Notes under the pieces: model-generated | Seen by the model: only the letters and a program-made list of their open reading frames with translations | Databases searched by the model: none | What the model was told of the DNA's origin: nothing | Source of the DNA: CBDDHT01 sp965227905 | GTDB lineage: Bacteria; Pseudomonadota; Alphaproteobacteria; Rhizobiales; Methyloligellaceae | Assembly (NCBI GenBank): GCA_965227905.1 | Contig: OZ245780.1 | Span: forward strand, 1,302,001 to 1,366,000 | Direction: 5' to 3' | Length of the DNA: 64,000 bases | Made by a program: the position numbers and the translations under genes | Shown: in pieces, positions 15,995 through 24,521 of the stretch | Position numbering within the stretch: position 1 is the stretch's first letter | Layout of the letters: the number at the start of each line of letters is the position of its first letter

Positions 15995-18244
15995 ATGACC
16001 CGAATTCTCTTGTCGATCTTCACTCTCCTGATCCTTGTGCCCTTGGCGCAGGCCGCCGATGACACAAAGAAGGATGGCAAAAAAGCCAACCGGTTGGTCA
16101 ACGAGGCCTCACCCTATCTTCGCCAGCACGCCTACAACCCGGTCGATTGGTATCCGTGGGGTAAGGAAGCATTCGAGAAGGCTAAGAAGGAAGGCAAGCC
16201 GGTTTTTCTCTCGGTCGGTTACTCGACGTGTCATTGGTGTCATGTGATGGCCCGTGAGAGCTTTCAGAATGAGGATATCGCGAAAATCCTCAATGAGAAT
16301 TTCGTGTCGATCAAGGTCGACCGTGAGCGTCGTCCCGGTGTCGATGAAACCTACATGCTGGCGACCGAGTTGATCAGTCAGCGTGGCGGCTGGCCGAACA
16401 CGGTTTTCATGACCCCGGAACGCAAACCCTTCTTCGGCGGCACCTATTTTCCCCCCGATCATTTCACGAATTTGATCGGTCAGGTCACGACACTCTGGGA
16501 GACCGAACGTCCGACACTCGAATCCGACGCCCATCGGATCGCCGTCATGATCGGTACGGTCATGACGCAGCGGGTGGCCGCTGCGGAACTCACCCCGGCA
16601 GCGCTAAAGAAAGTTACGGACGAGATTCTTGCCGAGCATGACGTTTTCAATGGCGGTTTCCAGACAGCCCCCAAATTCCCCCAGGAGTCTCTCCTTTTGT
16701 TCCTGCTGCGGCTTGCGGAAAAGGACGACAACAAGAAGGCTCGCGAGGTCGCGCTTCTTAGTCTCGACAATATGATTCGCGGTGGCATCAACGATCAGGT
16801 CGGCGGCGGCTTTCATCGTTATGCTGTCGACGCGGAATGGCGCGTCCCGCATTTCGAAAAGATGCTCTACAACCAGGCACTCATCACCAAGACCCTGATG
16901 CGTGCCTATCGCCTGTCGGGCGCCAAGCGTTATGCAGACGCGGCCCGGCGCACGGTCGATTATGTGCTCGCAGATCTGACCGATGCCAATGGCGGCTTCT
17001 ACTCCGCTCGCGATGCGGAAAGCGACGGCGGAGAAGGTCGGTTTTATATCTGGACCGGTGAGACGCTGCGGGACGCTGTCGGTTTGCGGGATGCCCTCTT
17101 TGCGGAGACCGTCTTCGGTGTGGCCGATGGCGCCAATTTCCAGAACAGTTTTTCCGTCCTCTACCTCGCGGGAACGCACGCCGAACTCGCAAACAAGACG
17201 GGACTTTCCGTCGAGGCATTCAGAGAGAAGCTCGAGGATGTTCGTAAGCGTCTCTTTGCCGTGCGGGCTAAGCGTCCCGAGCCGCACCGGGACGAGAAGA
17301 TCATTACCGCCTGGAACGGCATGATGATCGCGGCTCTTGCAGAAGCCGCGGAGACGCTTGGCGAACAACGCTATCGGGAGGCTGCCGTTAAGGCAGGAAC
17401 GTTCCTGTGGGAAACGATGCGGGATGCTACCGGTCTCAAGCGCGCCTATTTCGAAGGCAAGGTTGAGCTGCAGGGACGCCAGGACGATTATGCCTATGCC
17501 GCCCTGGCCTTCATTGGTCTCTATGATCTGACGGGACGCGATACCTGGCTCGAGCGCGCCGAAGAAACCGTAAACGACATGGTGGCCCTGTTCAGGGATG
17601 ATTCCTCGGGCGACTATTACGTCTCGGCGTCGGTCGAGACATTCGGACGTTCGAAGGCACGGACCGATGGCGGAATGCCGGCGGGCAATTCCGTGGCGCT
17701 TGAAGTCTTTGCCAAACTGACCGAACGTAGCCGTAACCCCGAGCATCGCCGCCGGGGGGATGCATTGCTTGCGGCATTGTCGGGTCTTGGGCTGCAGAGT
17801 GGTGTCGGTAGTGGATATCTGCTCATGGCAGGTGATCAGATGCGACGCGGTGAGACTGGCCCGAATCGTTTTCTGGCCAAGGGTGTTGTCCGCGCGAAGA
17901 CCTCCTATGATCGCGGCGCCAGTCGCCTGATTGTCGCCCTGGATATTGCCAAGGGCTGGCACATCAACGCAGACAAGCCTCTGGAGGATTTTTTCATTCC
18001 GACCGAACTCAAGGTGAAAGGCGCCGAGGCCGCAGAGGTGACTTATCCGAAGGCAGAGCGTCGCAAGCTCGGATTCCACGATAAGGACCTGGCTCTCTAT
18101 GAGGGGCGTATTGAGATTTCGGCTGCAGTGCCTGCCACCGAGGCCCCGACAATCCCTGCGGAACTGACGCTCCAGGCATGCAGCGATGAGATCTGTCTTG
18201 AACCACAGACGGTGCGCTTGCCGGTGCCCAATCTGGTGCGATGA
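15995..18244 (+). CDS. secreted DUF255/YyaL thioredoxin-fold protein fused to a DsbD-like domain
   Basis: A 749-residue exported protein. A signal peptide (MTRILLSIFTLLILVPLAQA) precedes the DUF255 thioredoxin-fold domain with VGYSTCHWCHVMARESF (Cys79 and Cys82). An (alpha/alpha)6 barrel similar to N-acylglucosamine epimerases follows (GGGFHRYAVDAEWRVPHFEKMLYDQ-like region, then ARDAESDGGEGRFY and ITAWNGMMIAALAEA). The last about 120 residues (GWHINADKPLEDFFIPTEL to LQACSDEICLEPQ) resemble the N-terminal periplasmic domain of DsbD with its cysteine pair. Both ends therefore carry redox cysteines. A periplasmic thiol-exchange role is inferred; the physiological partner is unknown. Confidence 0.85.
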   Translation: MTRILLSIFTLLILVPLAQAADDTKKDGKKANRLVNEASPYLRQHAYNPVDWYPWGKEAFEKAKKEGKPVFLSVGYSTCHWCHVMARESFQNEDIAKILNENFVSIKVDRERRPGVDETYMLATELISQRGGWPNTVFMTPERKPFFGGTYFPPDHFTNLIGQVTTLWETERPTLESDAHRIAVMIGTVMTQRVAAAELTPAALKKVTDEILAEHDVFNGGFQTAPKFPQESLLLFLLRLAEKDDNKKAREVALLSLDNMIRGGINDQVGGGFHRYAVDAEWRVPHFEKMLYNQALITKTLMRAYRLSGAKRYADAARRTVDYVLADLTDANGGFYSARDAESDGGEGRFYIWTGETLRDAVGLRDALFAETVFGVADGANFQNSFSVLYLAGTHAELANKTGLSVEAFREKLEDVRKRLFAVRAKRPEPHRDEKIITAWNGMMIAALAEAAETLGEQRYREAAVKAGTFLWETMRDATGLKRAYFEGKVELQGRQDDYAYAALAFIGLYDLTGRDTWLERAEETVNDMVALFRDDSSGDYYVSASVETFGRSKARTDGGMPAGNSVALEVFAKLTERSRNPEHRRRGDALLAALSGLGLQSGVGSGYLLMAGDQMRRGETGPNRFLAKGVVRAKTSYDRGASRLIVALDIAKGWHINADKPLEDFFIPTELKVKGAEAAEVTYPKAERRKLGFHDKDLALYEGRIEISAAVPATEAPTIPAELTLQACSDEICLEPQTVRLPVPNLVR

Positions 18245-18277
18245 GATTGTCGACCAGCCTGCAGTCTTTCTTGCCGC

Positions 18278-18300
18278 GCCGGCCTTTTGATCCGGCCGGC
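18278..18300 (+). terminator. hairpin after the DUF255 gene
   Basis: A 7-bp stem (18278-18284 with 18294-18300), extendable outward, lies 33 nt after the stop codon. It lacks a T-run, so a terminator role is uncertain. Confidence 0.35.
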
Positions 18301-18379
18301 AGCGGTTTACACTTGAGCAGCAACGCGGTCACGGCGAATCGGTCGGCATCGGTTCGGATGTGAATTGGGAGGACAATGG

Positions 18380-18931
18380 ATGCGGTCAATCGCGCAACTG
18401 CTCGTCGTCGCCATCGCCCTTATCGGGCTTTCCGGCCCCGCCTTCGCTGGAGAACGCTTGCCGGAACTTGAAAAATTCTTCGGTTCCTTTGAAGGCAAAA
18501 CGATTTCCAAGGTGACAGAGGGGTTGAGTACCAGAGATCTCTCCATCAAAATCAAACCTTATGAGGACACAGGCTTTACGGTCTATTGGACCACTGTCCT
18601 CAAGAAAGCCGACGGCACGAACAAGACCAAGTCGTTCAAGATTTCGTTTATCGAAAGTCAGCGTGGTGGAATTTACGGCTCCGCGATGCGGCGCAATGCC
18701 TTCGGTCATGCGGTCCCACTCAATCCGCTCAAAGGGGAGCCCTATGTCTGGTCGTCTGTTGTCGGCGACCTCATGGTGATTCGCGCTCTCTATATTGCCA
18801 AGGATGGTGGATATGAGATGCAGGAATACTCAAGAACGCTCACCGAGGATGGAATGACCACTCGGTTCGCGCGGATTCGAAATGGCGAGCAGCTCAAAGT
18901 CATCACAGGTGAACTGAAGCGGACCGAATAG
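18380..18931 (+). CDS. secreted protein of unknown function
   Basis: A 183-residue exported protein. A signal peptide (MRSIAQLLVVAIALIGLSGPAFAG) precedes a region rich in beta strands: FFGSFEGKTIS, LSIKIKPYEDTGFTVYWTTVLKKADG, KSFKISFIESQRGGIYGSA, YVWSSVVGDLMVIRALYI, GGYEMQEYSRTL. The pattern resembles lipocalin-like or DUF-type lipid-binding beta barrels, but no diagnostic motif is seen. The ATG at 18380 follows GGAGG seven nt upstream. It converges with the P450 gene, which ends 8 nt away. I do not recognise the family. Confidence 0.7.
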   Translation: MRSIAQLLVVAIALIGLSGPAFAGERLPELEKFFGSFEGKTISKVTEGLSTRDLSIKIKPYEDTGFTVYWTTVLKKADGTNKTKSFKISFIESQRGGIYGSAMRRNAFGHAVPLNPLKGEPYVWSSVVGDLMVIRALYIAKDGGYEMQEYSRTLTEDGMTTRFARIRNGEQLKVITGELKRTE

Positions 18932-18939
18932 GCATACGG

Positions 18940-20328
18940 TTATTGTTGCCGGTCTCGTAACAGGACGCGCATCGCCATACCGTTCTTTGGCAACAGAAAC
19001 ATTTGTCCAGTGGGCTGGGGATCGAATTCCGGATCGACCTCAAAGTGCGCCGCCCGCACGAATGTTGCGATCATAATCGTGGCTTCGATCAGCGCGAAGG
19101 CTGCGCCGATACAAATCCGGGGCCCGGCGCCGAACGGCATATATTGAAACTTCGTCGGCTTCGCTTTGGCATCCGGCGAAAAGCGCTCGGGGTTGAAGCG
19201 GTCCGGATCGTCCCAGAGTTCGCGATGGCGGTGGATCGCATAGATAGGAATGATGCCGATCGTTCCCGCAGGTATAGAAACACCACCGATCTCCACATCT
19301 TCAACGATGTCGCGCACGATAATCGGTGCAGTTGGAAAGAGCCGTAGCGATTCCTTCACGACCTGCTGGACACAAACGAGTTTCGAAAAATGGTCCGAAG
19401 TGACCGGTCCGGAAGGGGCGACATCCCGGACTTCCTCAAGAATGCGTTGCTCCCATTCCGCGCTTTGCGAGAGCAGGTAGAGCGTCCAGGTAAGTGCAAG
19501 TGCCGTCGTGTCGTAACCTGCCACCAGGAACGACACGATATTGTCGACCAGGAGGTCGTCCGTCATAGATTTCCCCGATTCCGGATCGGTTGCCAGTGCC
19601 ATTCTCGCAAGCAGATTGTCCTGACCATCGGTGGTCTCGCGGAGCTGCCGGATGCGTTCCCCGACCGACTTGCGAAGCCGCCTCTCATGTCCGCGCATGC
19701 CGGCGCCGCCGGGCCGCGGAAACCAATGAGGCAGTCCCAGCATCCGGTAGACGATCCACCAGTTTGCGCCTGAGAAATAGGCGGCATGTCCTTTCTCGAT
19801 GGCAGAGATAACGTTCGTCGCGCCGTCCGCGAGCATGGTGTTGGCAATGACATGAAAGGAGGCACGCAACATGTCCTTGTGTATCGGACGCGGCACTGAG
19901 GTTTCGGACTGACGCCAGTTCGAGACGGTGGCCTCAGCCGCTTCCGTCATGACCGAGCCATACTGCATGAGTTCCGAGTGCCGAAACGGCGGTGCTGCAA
20001 CCGCACGTTGCCAGCGCCAGTCATGGCCTTCCGATGAGATCATCGCATTGCCGAACATGGGCTCAAGCACCTCATTCTGCAGCCGGCCCTTCGGAAAAGA
20101 CTGATGATTGGATAGAAGCAATGTGTTGACGATCTCGGGGCCGGTAAAGAAGGCCATGCGCGGCGGTCCGGGAATTAGCGACACCGGTCTCCGATAAGCT
20201 TCCTCGGGGATCACTTGCAGATTGTTGGCCAGAAGCTGAATGAGATTGAAAGGAAAGCGTCTCGCGCGCGGGTTTGATGTCGCGCGCGGTAGAATGAGCG
20301 GGTCGCCTAAAGACGTACTAGCAACCAT
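18940..20328 (-). CDS. cytochrome P450
   Basis: A 462-residue soluble P450 monooxygenase. All signatures are present: I-helix oxygen-activation motif AGYDTT (about residues 270-275), K-helix ESLR (Glu326, Arg329), WDDPDRFNPERF, and heme loop FGAGPRICIG with the axial cysteine near 406. It resembles bacterial CYP groups that hydroxylate fatty acids, terpenoids or steroids. The ATG at 20328 has GAGAG upstream, and its frame overlaps the end of the hydroxylase gene by 11 nt, so the two are translationally coupled. Redox partners are not encoded nearby. Confidence 0.93.
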   Translation of the reverse strand: MVASTSLGDPLILPRATSNPRARRFPFNLIQLLANNLQVIPEEAYRRPVSLIPGPPRMAFFTGPEIVNTLLLSNHQSFPKGRLQNEVLEPMFGNAMISSEGHDWRWQRAVAAPPFRHSELMQYGSVMTEAAEATVSNWRQSETSVPRPIHKDMLRASFHVIANTMLADGATNVISAIEKGHAAYFSGANWWIVYRMLGLPHWFPRPGGAGMRGHERRLRKSVGERIRQLRETTDGQDNLLARMALATDPESGKSMTDDLLVDNIVSFLVAGYDTTALALTWTLYLLSQSAEWEQRILEEVRDVAPSGPVTSDHFSKLVCVQQVVKESLRLFPTAPIIVRDIVEDVEIGGVSIPAGTIGIIPIYAIHRHRELWDDPDRFNPERFSPDAKAKPTKFQYMPFGAGPRICIGAAFALIEATIMIATFVRAAHFEVDPEFDPQPTGQMFLLPKNGMAMRVLLRDRQQ

Positions 20329-21088
20329 CGGGACTCTCGACGCGTTCACGAAGGTTTTTCAGTGGTTGCCGGTCCGTTGAGACACGGTTGTAGAGCGGCT
20401 CATAGTCCTCCCACTCAGTCTTGAAGAGCTTATCGAGAAACCGCGTGCCGAGGCCGTAGTTTCCCGTGTAGCGCGAGTGATGGAGTGAGTGATAAGTCGT
20501 GCTCGTAATGATCCGGCCCGTCCATTTCAGATAGTCCTTGGACTTGAGCTCGAAGTTGGCGTGGCTGAACGAGTTGATGATCAGATAACCGATGTACCAG
20601 CCGGCGACACCGTAGAAATTCAAGCTGAAGATTGTGTCGACTGCCGCCAGAAATCCAAGCATCCCGAAATTGAAGACAAGTTTCTCGGTAAACGAGAACG
20701 AGATTGCCGTGAATGGGCTATTGAGATGGCTCTTGTGGTGCTCGAGATGAATCCAATGCAGCGGTTTAAGATGAAACGCCCGATGGGACCAGTAGTGCCA
20801 GATCTCGGCCCAGGCGGTTGTGATCAATGCCGACATGACGAATGACACGATTGTCTTGTTCTCGAAAAAGCCGGCAGCAAGGCAAAGCCCCAGAAAGACG
20901 GCGTGAATGGGTGTATGGATCGAGTTCTTCAACTCGCGTTTCACCTGTTTGTCGGAAATCTCGAGGTCGTAAATTCGGCGCTCGCACATCTTCCATTGAT
21001 GCCGGTCTGCAAAATACCAGACGAGCGCCATGACATGGCCGATCGTGGCGACGACGATGAGGACTGTCCATTCGAGTGGCGTAGCCAT
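20318..21088 (-). CDS. sterol desaturase / fatty acid hydroxylase superfamily protein
   Basis: A 256-residue membrane-bound non-heme di-iron oxygenase. The three histidine boxes of the superfamily are visible: HYWSHRAFH (about residues 98-106), HLEHHKSH and TYHSLHHSR. Hydrophobic segments near the N-terminus (WTVLIVVATIGHVMALVWYF) and centre (LIINSFSHANF region) fit a four-helix membrane topology. Members hydroxylate or desaturate sterols, hopanoid-like lipids, carotenoids or ether lipids. The overlap with the P450 gene suggests that both oxidise the same lipid or its successive products. The substrate is unknown. Confidence 0.9.
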   Translation of the reverse strand: MATPLEWTVLIVVATIGHVMALVWYFADRHQWKMCERRIYDLEISDKQVKRELKNSIHTPIHAVFLGLCLAAGFFENKTIVSFVMSALITTAWAEIWHYWSHRAFHLKPLHWIHLEHHKSHLNSPFTAISFSFTEKLVFNFGMLGFLAAVDTIFSLNFYGVAGWYIGYLIINSFSHANFELKSKDYLKWTGRIITSTTYHSLHHSRYTGNYGLGTRFLDKLFKTEWEDYEPLYNRVSTDRQPLKNLRERVESPDGC

Positions 21089-21268
21089 GATTGCGTTACT
21101 TTTGTCTCTTTAGCGGAAATGCTGGGCCACGATGTCTGGCACAATCGTCAACGACCTCAAAACTATCGTCGGAAAGAGTTCGCGGGTCTTTTAGCGGCAT
21201 CCACCGTTTTGGCGATCGTCATTGCACAGGTGTCGATCTACCCAATCCTGACCGCTCGCAACCCCGGG

Positions 21269-21520
21269 TCAGTCGCGTTCTTTTTTGATAATGCGAAACC
21301 AAGGATCCAGTTCGAAGTCGTATTCGCGCCCATCACTGCAGCGGGCATCGTCGACTTCGTATCGATGGTCATCCCGATCGAACTCATAGCGGCCACCCTT
21401 GCACCCATGGGCGCTGATCGCCCAGGAAATCGCAGAATACTCTTTCGGTGTTACAGGGCGGTCGGCGAATGCGGGAGAAACGACCGCCATGGTCGCGAAT
21501 GCCAATAGGATTTTTCTCAT
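21269..21520 (-). CDS. small periplasmic PepSY-like protein
   Basis: An 83-residue exported protein. A signal peptide (MRKILLAFATMAVVSPAFA) precedes one compact domain, AISAHGCKGGRYEFDRDDHRYEVDDARCSDGREYDFELDPWFRIIKKERD. The alternating strand pattern (GGRYEFDRDDHRYEVD, GREYDFELDPWFRII) is like PepSY domains, which often inhibit proteases or bind cations, with an added cysteine pair. The ATG at 21520 has GGAGAG close upstream. It is monocistronic and divergent from the PRC-barrel gene. Confidence 0.7.
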   Translation of the reverse strand: MRKILLAFATMAVVSPAFADRPVTPKEYSAISWAISAHGCKGGRYEFDRDDHRYEVDDARCSDGREYDFELDPWFRIIKKERD

Positions 21521-21750
21521 GCCACTCTCCGTCATTGGACTAAGAAACTAGGCTTTATACGTCCCAAGATGGGCAATTGCGTCGCATGAGCCAACTTTTT
21601 TCATGGAATGGCCAAATCCAATCCCCATATGCCCGTTCCGAAGCCATTCGTTCGATCAACCGGCATGAAGGCTGCGATTGTTGTCTGCACATCGGTTGGT
21701 CTAGGGCACGTTTGGTGTTTGACGTTCTTACAAGACAAGGGAGAGGTCTG

Positions 21751-22287
21751 ATGATCAAACAAACGCTTGCCGTGGCTGCAATGGCGGTCGCGCTGCAGAC
21801 ATTGCCCGCTGCGGCGGCCTCGCACGCACCGAAAGTCGGCTACATTGCGTTGCAGAAATCAGGCGAGAGCCTCACCAGCGAGTTTATCGGAACAGAGGTG
21901 AAGAACGGGTCGGGCGAAGTCATCGGCCGGGTCGTCAATCTTATGTTCGGTCAGGACGGGCGCATCGCCAGCGCGGTTCTTGCCGTCGGTGGTTTCGCTG
22001 GAATCGGCGGCAAGAAGGTTGCCGTTCCTTTCGAGACGCTAACCGTTGCTCCCGGCAAAGATGGTCGCAAGACGCTGACCGCCAATCTCGACAAGAAGAG
22101 CTTGCAGACTGCGCCGATCTTCCAATCGCTCTATGATCAGCAGGGTGGCGTCGCTGAAACGACGAAGCGTGAGCTCTCGAAGTGGGGCAAGAAAGCACTT
22201 GAGGCCGCAAAAGACGTGGGTGAGAAGGCCAAGGAAGCTTACACCGAGGCAACCAAGCCGACGGAAGAGAAAAAACCAGTCCAATAA
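21751..22287 (+). CDS. secreted PRC-barrel domain protein
   Basis: A 178-residue exported protein with signal peptide (MIKQTLAVAAMAVALQTLPAAAA). It carries a PRC-barrel (SEFIGTEVKNGSGEVIGRVVNLMFGQDGRIASAVLAVGGFAGIGGKKVAVPFETLTV) and a Lys/Glu/Ala-rich helical tail. Periplasmic PRC-barrel proteins of this kind are common in alphaproteobacteria and often stress-related, but their binding partners are unknown. The ATG at 21751 has GGGAGAGG upstream; the open frame to 21577 is rejected. A long-loop inverted repeat (22302-22349) lies between this gene and the convergent membrane-protein gene. Confidence 0.8.
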   Translation: MIKQTLAVAAMAVALQTLPAAAASHAPKVGYIALQKSGESLTSEFIGTEVKNGSGEVIGRVVNLMFGQDGRIASAVLAVGGFAGIGGKKVAVPFETLTVAPGKDGRKTLTANLDKKSLQTAPIFQSLYDQQGGVAETTKRELSKWGKKALEAAKDVGEKAKEAYTEATKPTEEKKPVQ

Positions 22288-22378
22288 CTCTTCGGTTTCG
22301 ACGGCGGCCATTGAGAAGCCGGATCTTGTTCCGCTTTCTGTGGCCGCCGCCATCAGCGCTTTGGATTGGACGCCGTGT

Positions 22379-22822
22379 TTACTGGGCCTGATGCGTGATC
22401 GTGTCGGCGCCGGGTGTCCGCCAGAGCGGTAGGCCGAACATCAGCAGAAACGATGTATTGAGTAAGGCGTTGAGCGGTGCTCCGGCCACGATCGACGCGG
22501 TGCTATCCACAATGAACCAAATCCCCACGCTCACAAGGATCATGGACCGGGCGAGTTGCGGTTCCCGCGGATAGAGACGGGTTGCAATCAGCCAAAGCAG
22601 GACGCCCCATCCGACCATGATCCCACCCGATATTGCGAAAATTAGTTGGAGTTCCGGCGTAACGCCGCTTTGCGCGCCATCGATCGGCCAGAGGATAAAG
22701 TCGATCAGAAACATCGTCAGGCCGGCCGTCGCTGGATAAGCGGCGACCACGACCAAAACGCCAAAACCAATAACCAGAGCTGATGCGGCCCTCAGCCATA
22801 TCGACGTCGATTGGGAATGCAT
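22379..22822 (-). CDS. four-helix membrane protein
   Basis: A 147-residue inner-membrane protein with four predicted helices (AASALVIGFGVLVVVAAY, FAISGGIMVGWGVLLWLIA, MILVSVGIWFIVDSTASIV, ALLNTSFLLMFGLPLW). No functional motif is seen. The start at ATG 22822 has CAGGAG nine nt upstream; ATG 22843 has none. The gene is divergent from an XRE/MmyB-type regulator gene, and the gap between them contains a perfect palindrome, so it is probably a target of that regulator. Confidence 0.75.
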   Translation of the reverse strand: MHSQSTSIWLRAASALVIGFGVLVVVAAYPATAGLTMFLIDFILWPIDGAQSGVTPELQLIFAISGGIMVGWGVLLWLIATRLYPREPQLARSMILVSVGIWFIVDSTASIVAGAPLNALLNTSFLLMFGLPLWRTPGADTITHQAQ

Positions 22823-22885
22823 CTTTGCGATCTCCTGTTCCATTTGGATGGACAGCAGTTAGGCGGGATGCGTGCCGCCCGGCAA

Positions 22886-22900
22886 TTACCTGCAAGGTAA
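22886..22900. promoter_or_regulatory. palindromic operator TTACCT-GCA-AGGTAA
   Basis: A perfect 15-bp palindrome in the gap between the divergent membrane-protein gene and the XRE/MmyB regulator gene. A near-identical copy (TCACCT-AAT-AGGTAA) lies at 24349-24363. Position and repetition suggest the regulator's own operator. Confidence 0.6.
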
Positions 22901-22962
22901 GTGTCGAGCCGCCGACGAACACGATATGATCGCGGCCGTTGGGTGCAAGGAGATCGAATAGA

Positions 22963-23748
22963 ATGGATGGCAGTTTTGGCGCGCTGTTGAAGGACTGGAG
23001 GGGGCGGCGTCGGATCAGTCAGCTTGATCTAAGCCTTTCAGCGGACGTATCGGCGCGCCATATTGCATTTCTGGAGACCGGTCGTTCGAAGCCGAGCCGT
23101 GACATGGTCGTGCAGTTGTCGGAGGCACTGATGGTTCCGCGTGCCGATCGCAATGCTCTTCTGAATGCGGCCGGATTTGCAGCACTCTATCGGCGCCGAG
23201 ATCTCACCGATGCGGAAATGGCGCACGTCTATGCCGCCGTCTCCTGGACGCTGGAACGACACGATCCGTATCCGGCACTGGCTGTCGATCGACACTGGTC
23301 GATCGTGATGGCCAATCGGTGTGGGATGTCGCTCCTTGGTGGCGTCGGATTGGACGTTGGCGACAGTCTCCTCGACGCCATCACGAACTCTCCAGCTCTC
23401 CGGGACGCTGTCGAAAACTGGTCCGATCTGGCGCACCATATGTCTGTCCGGTTGCGGACCGAAAGCACGCACCTGGGCGGTGATACGATTCTGGATGCTG
23501 CTGCGGACAAGCTTGCGGAAGAAGCCGGCACAAAGCCCGAGTCTGCAGATACTGTATTGGAAGCCGTTGTGCCAACGCGTTATCGCGTGGGCGACATGGT
23601 ACTGTCTTTTTTCTCCACCGTTGCGCAATTCGGATCGGCCGAAGATATTGCGCTGGCCGACTTGAAGATCGAACTGATGTTCCCGGCAGACGAGGTGACC
23701 AGGCAGGCACTCATGGCCGGGCAGGACCAGCAAGAACACTCGGTCTGA
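22963..23748 (+). CDS. XRE-type transcriptional regulator with MmyB-like ligand domain
   Basis: A 261-residue DNA-binding protein. The N-terminal helix-turn-helix is RRISQLDLSLSADVSARHIAFLETGRSKPSRDM (about residues 18-50). The C-terminal domain (YPALAVDRHWSIVMANRCGMSLL, NWSDLAHHMSVRLR) is the PAS-like MmyB ligand-binding domain, which in Streptomyces MmyB binds fatty acid-like ligands. It probably represses or activates the divergent membrane-protein gene and itself through the palindrome at 22886. The ATG at 22963 has AAGGAG ten nt upstream. The ligand in this organism is unknown. Confidence 0.85.
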   Translation: MDGSFGALLKDWRGRRRISQLDLSLSADVSARHIAFLETGRSKPSRDMVVQLSEALMVPRADRNALLNAAGFAALYRRRDLTDAEMAHVYAAVSWTLERHDPYPALAVDRHWSIVMANRCGMSLLGGVGLDVGDSLLDAITNSPALRDAVENWSDLAHHMSVRLRTESTHLGGDTILDAAADKLAEEAGTKPESADTVLEAVVPTRYRVGDMVLSFFSTVAQFGSAEDIALADLKIELMFPADEVTRQALMAGQDQQEHSV

Positions 23749-23933
23749 GCCGGGCGTAATTGGTGCGATCCTTATCGCGCTCACCGTCTTTCAATACCGT
23801 GACGACCGCAGCAGTGCTTTTAGCCCGGGCTAGAATCAGCCTGCGCCCGATCCGGATTGGATCGAGCGCAGGAAGTGGGTCGGTCTTGGGAGTTCGCGTT
23901 TCGACTTGCACCCCGTAAGGATGCCAGTCGCAA

Positions 23934-24287
23934 TCAGGCCGCCTTCGACTGCAGTTCTTCGAACAAATCGACGTTCGGGCAGATGTGTCTTGCAGCGGCC
24001 AGTTCCTTGCTCTGCGTGCCGTCGAGAAACTTTTGACAGGTTTCAAGGTTCTTGCACTGGGTGCAGGCCCGCATCGCACAGAGGTAACGGCCAACACTTG
24101 GAGAGTTGCGTAGCTTGGCAAATTCCTCGCCGACGCCCAGCTGATCGGCCATCGTCGTGGCTTTGAGAAACTGTCCTTGCGCCAGAGATTGTTTGCGTTG
24201 TGCCGAGAGGACCCAGAGCACAGCACCCATCAAAAGCAGGATCGGCAGGATCACGGTGGCGGCGGCTTGTGCACTTAGGGGAATCAT
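23934..24287 (-). CDS. membrane-anchored cysteine-rich small protein (DUF6455-like)
   Basis: A 117-residue protein with an N-terminal membrane helix (AAATVILPILLLMGAVLWVL). A soluble helical domain follows with the cysteine pattern LCAMRACTQCKNLETCQKF and later HICPN, which resembles the small alphaproteobacterial DUF6455 family; that assignment is tentative. The five closely placed cysteines could bind metal or an iron-sulfur cluster. The ATG at 24287 has GAGGAG upstream. A near-perfect copy of the palindrome found at 22886 lies about 62 nt upstream of the start, so it probably shares control with the XRE/MmyB regulator locus. Confidence 0.7.
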   Translation of the reverse strand: MIPLSAQAAATVILPILLLMGAVLWVLSAQRKQSLAQGQFLKATTMADQLGVGEEFAKLRNSPSVGRYLCAMRACTQCKNLETCQKFLDGTQSKELAAARHICPNVDLFEELQSKAA

Positions 24288-24348
24288 CGGTTTGCTCCTC
24301 GGTCTGAATGTGGGCATCGCGCCCGTCATGCTCCGAGAATGCCTCAGA

Positions 24349-24363
24349 TCACCTAATAGGTAA
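24349..24363. promoter_or_regulatory. second copy of the TTACCT-N3-AGGTAA operator
   Basis: TCACCT-AAT-AGGTAA differs at one position from a perfect palindrome. It matches the site at 22886-22900 in both half-sites and spacer length and lies in the promoter region of the cysteine-rich membrane protein gene. Confidence 0.55.
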
Positions 24364-24521
24364 AATGAATGATCTAAATGTTTTGATAGACGTCGTCTTG
24401 CAAACGTGAGCCTCCCAACATAGACCCTTTGTTTCGTTGGAAATAGTTCTGCTTACTGAAGACAATTCGGCGTGGGCAAGGGGTCCTCTGCGGCCTGTTG
24501 TTCAGTTCAAGGCGGCAAACG

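Noticed and set aside
16604..18079. Long (491-residue) open frame antisense to the DUF255 gene
   Set aside because: It is a mirror frame of a high-GC gene; the plus-strand protein has clear domains and a signal peptide.
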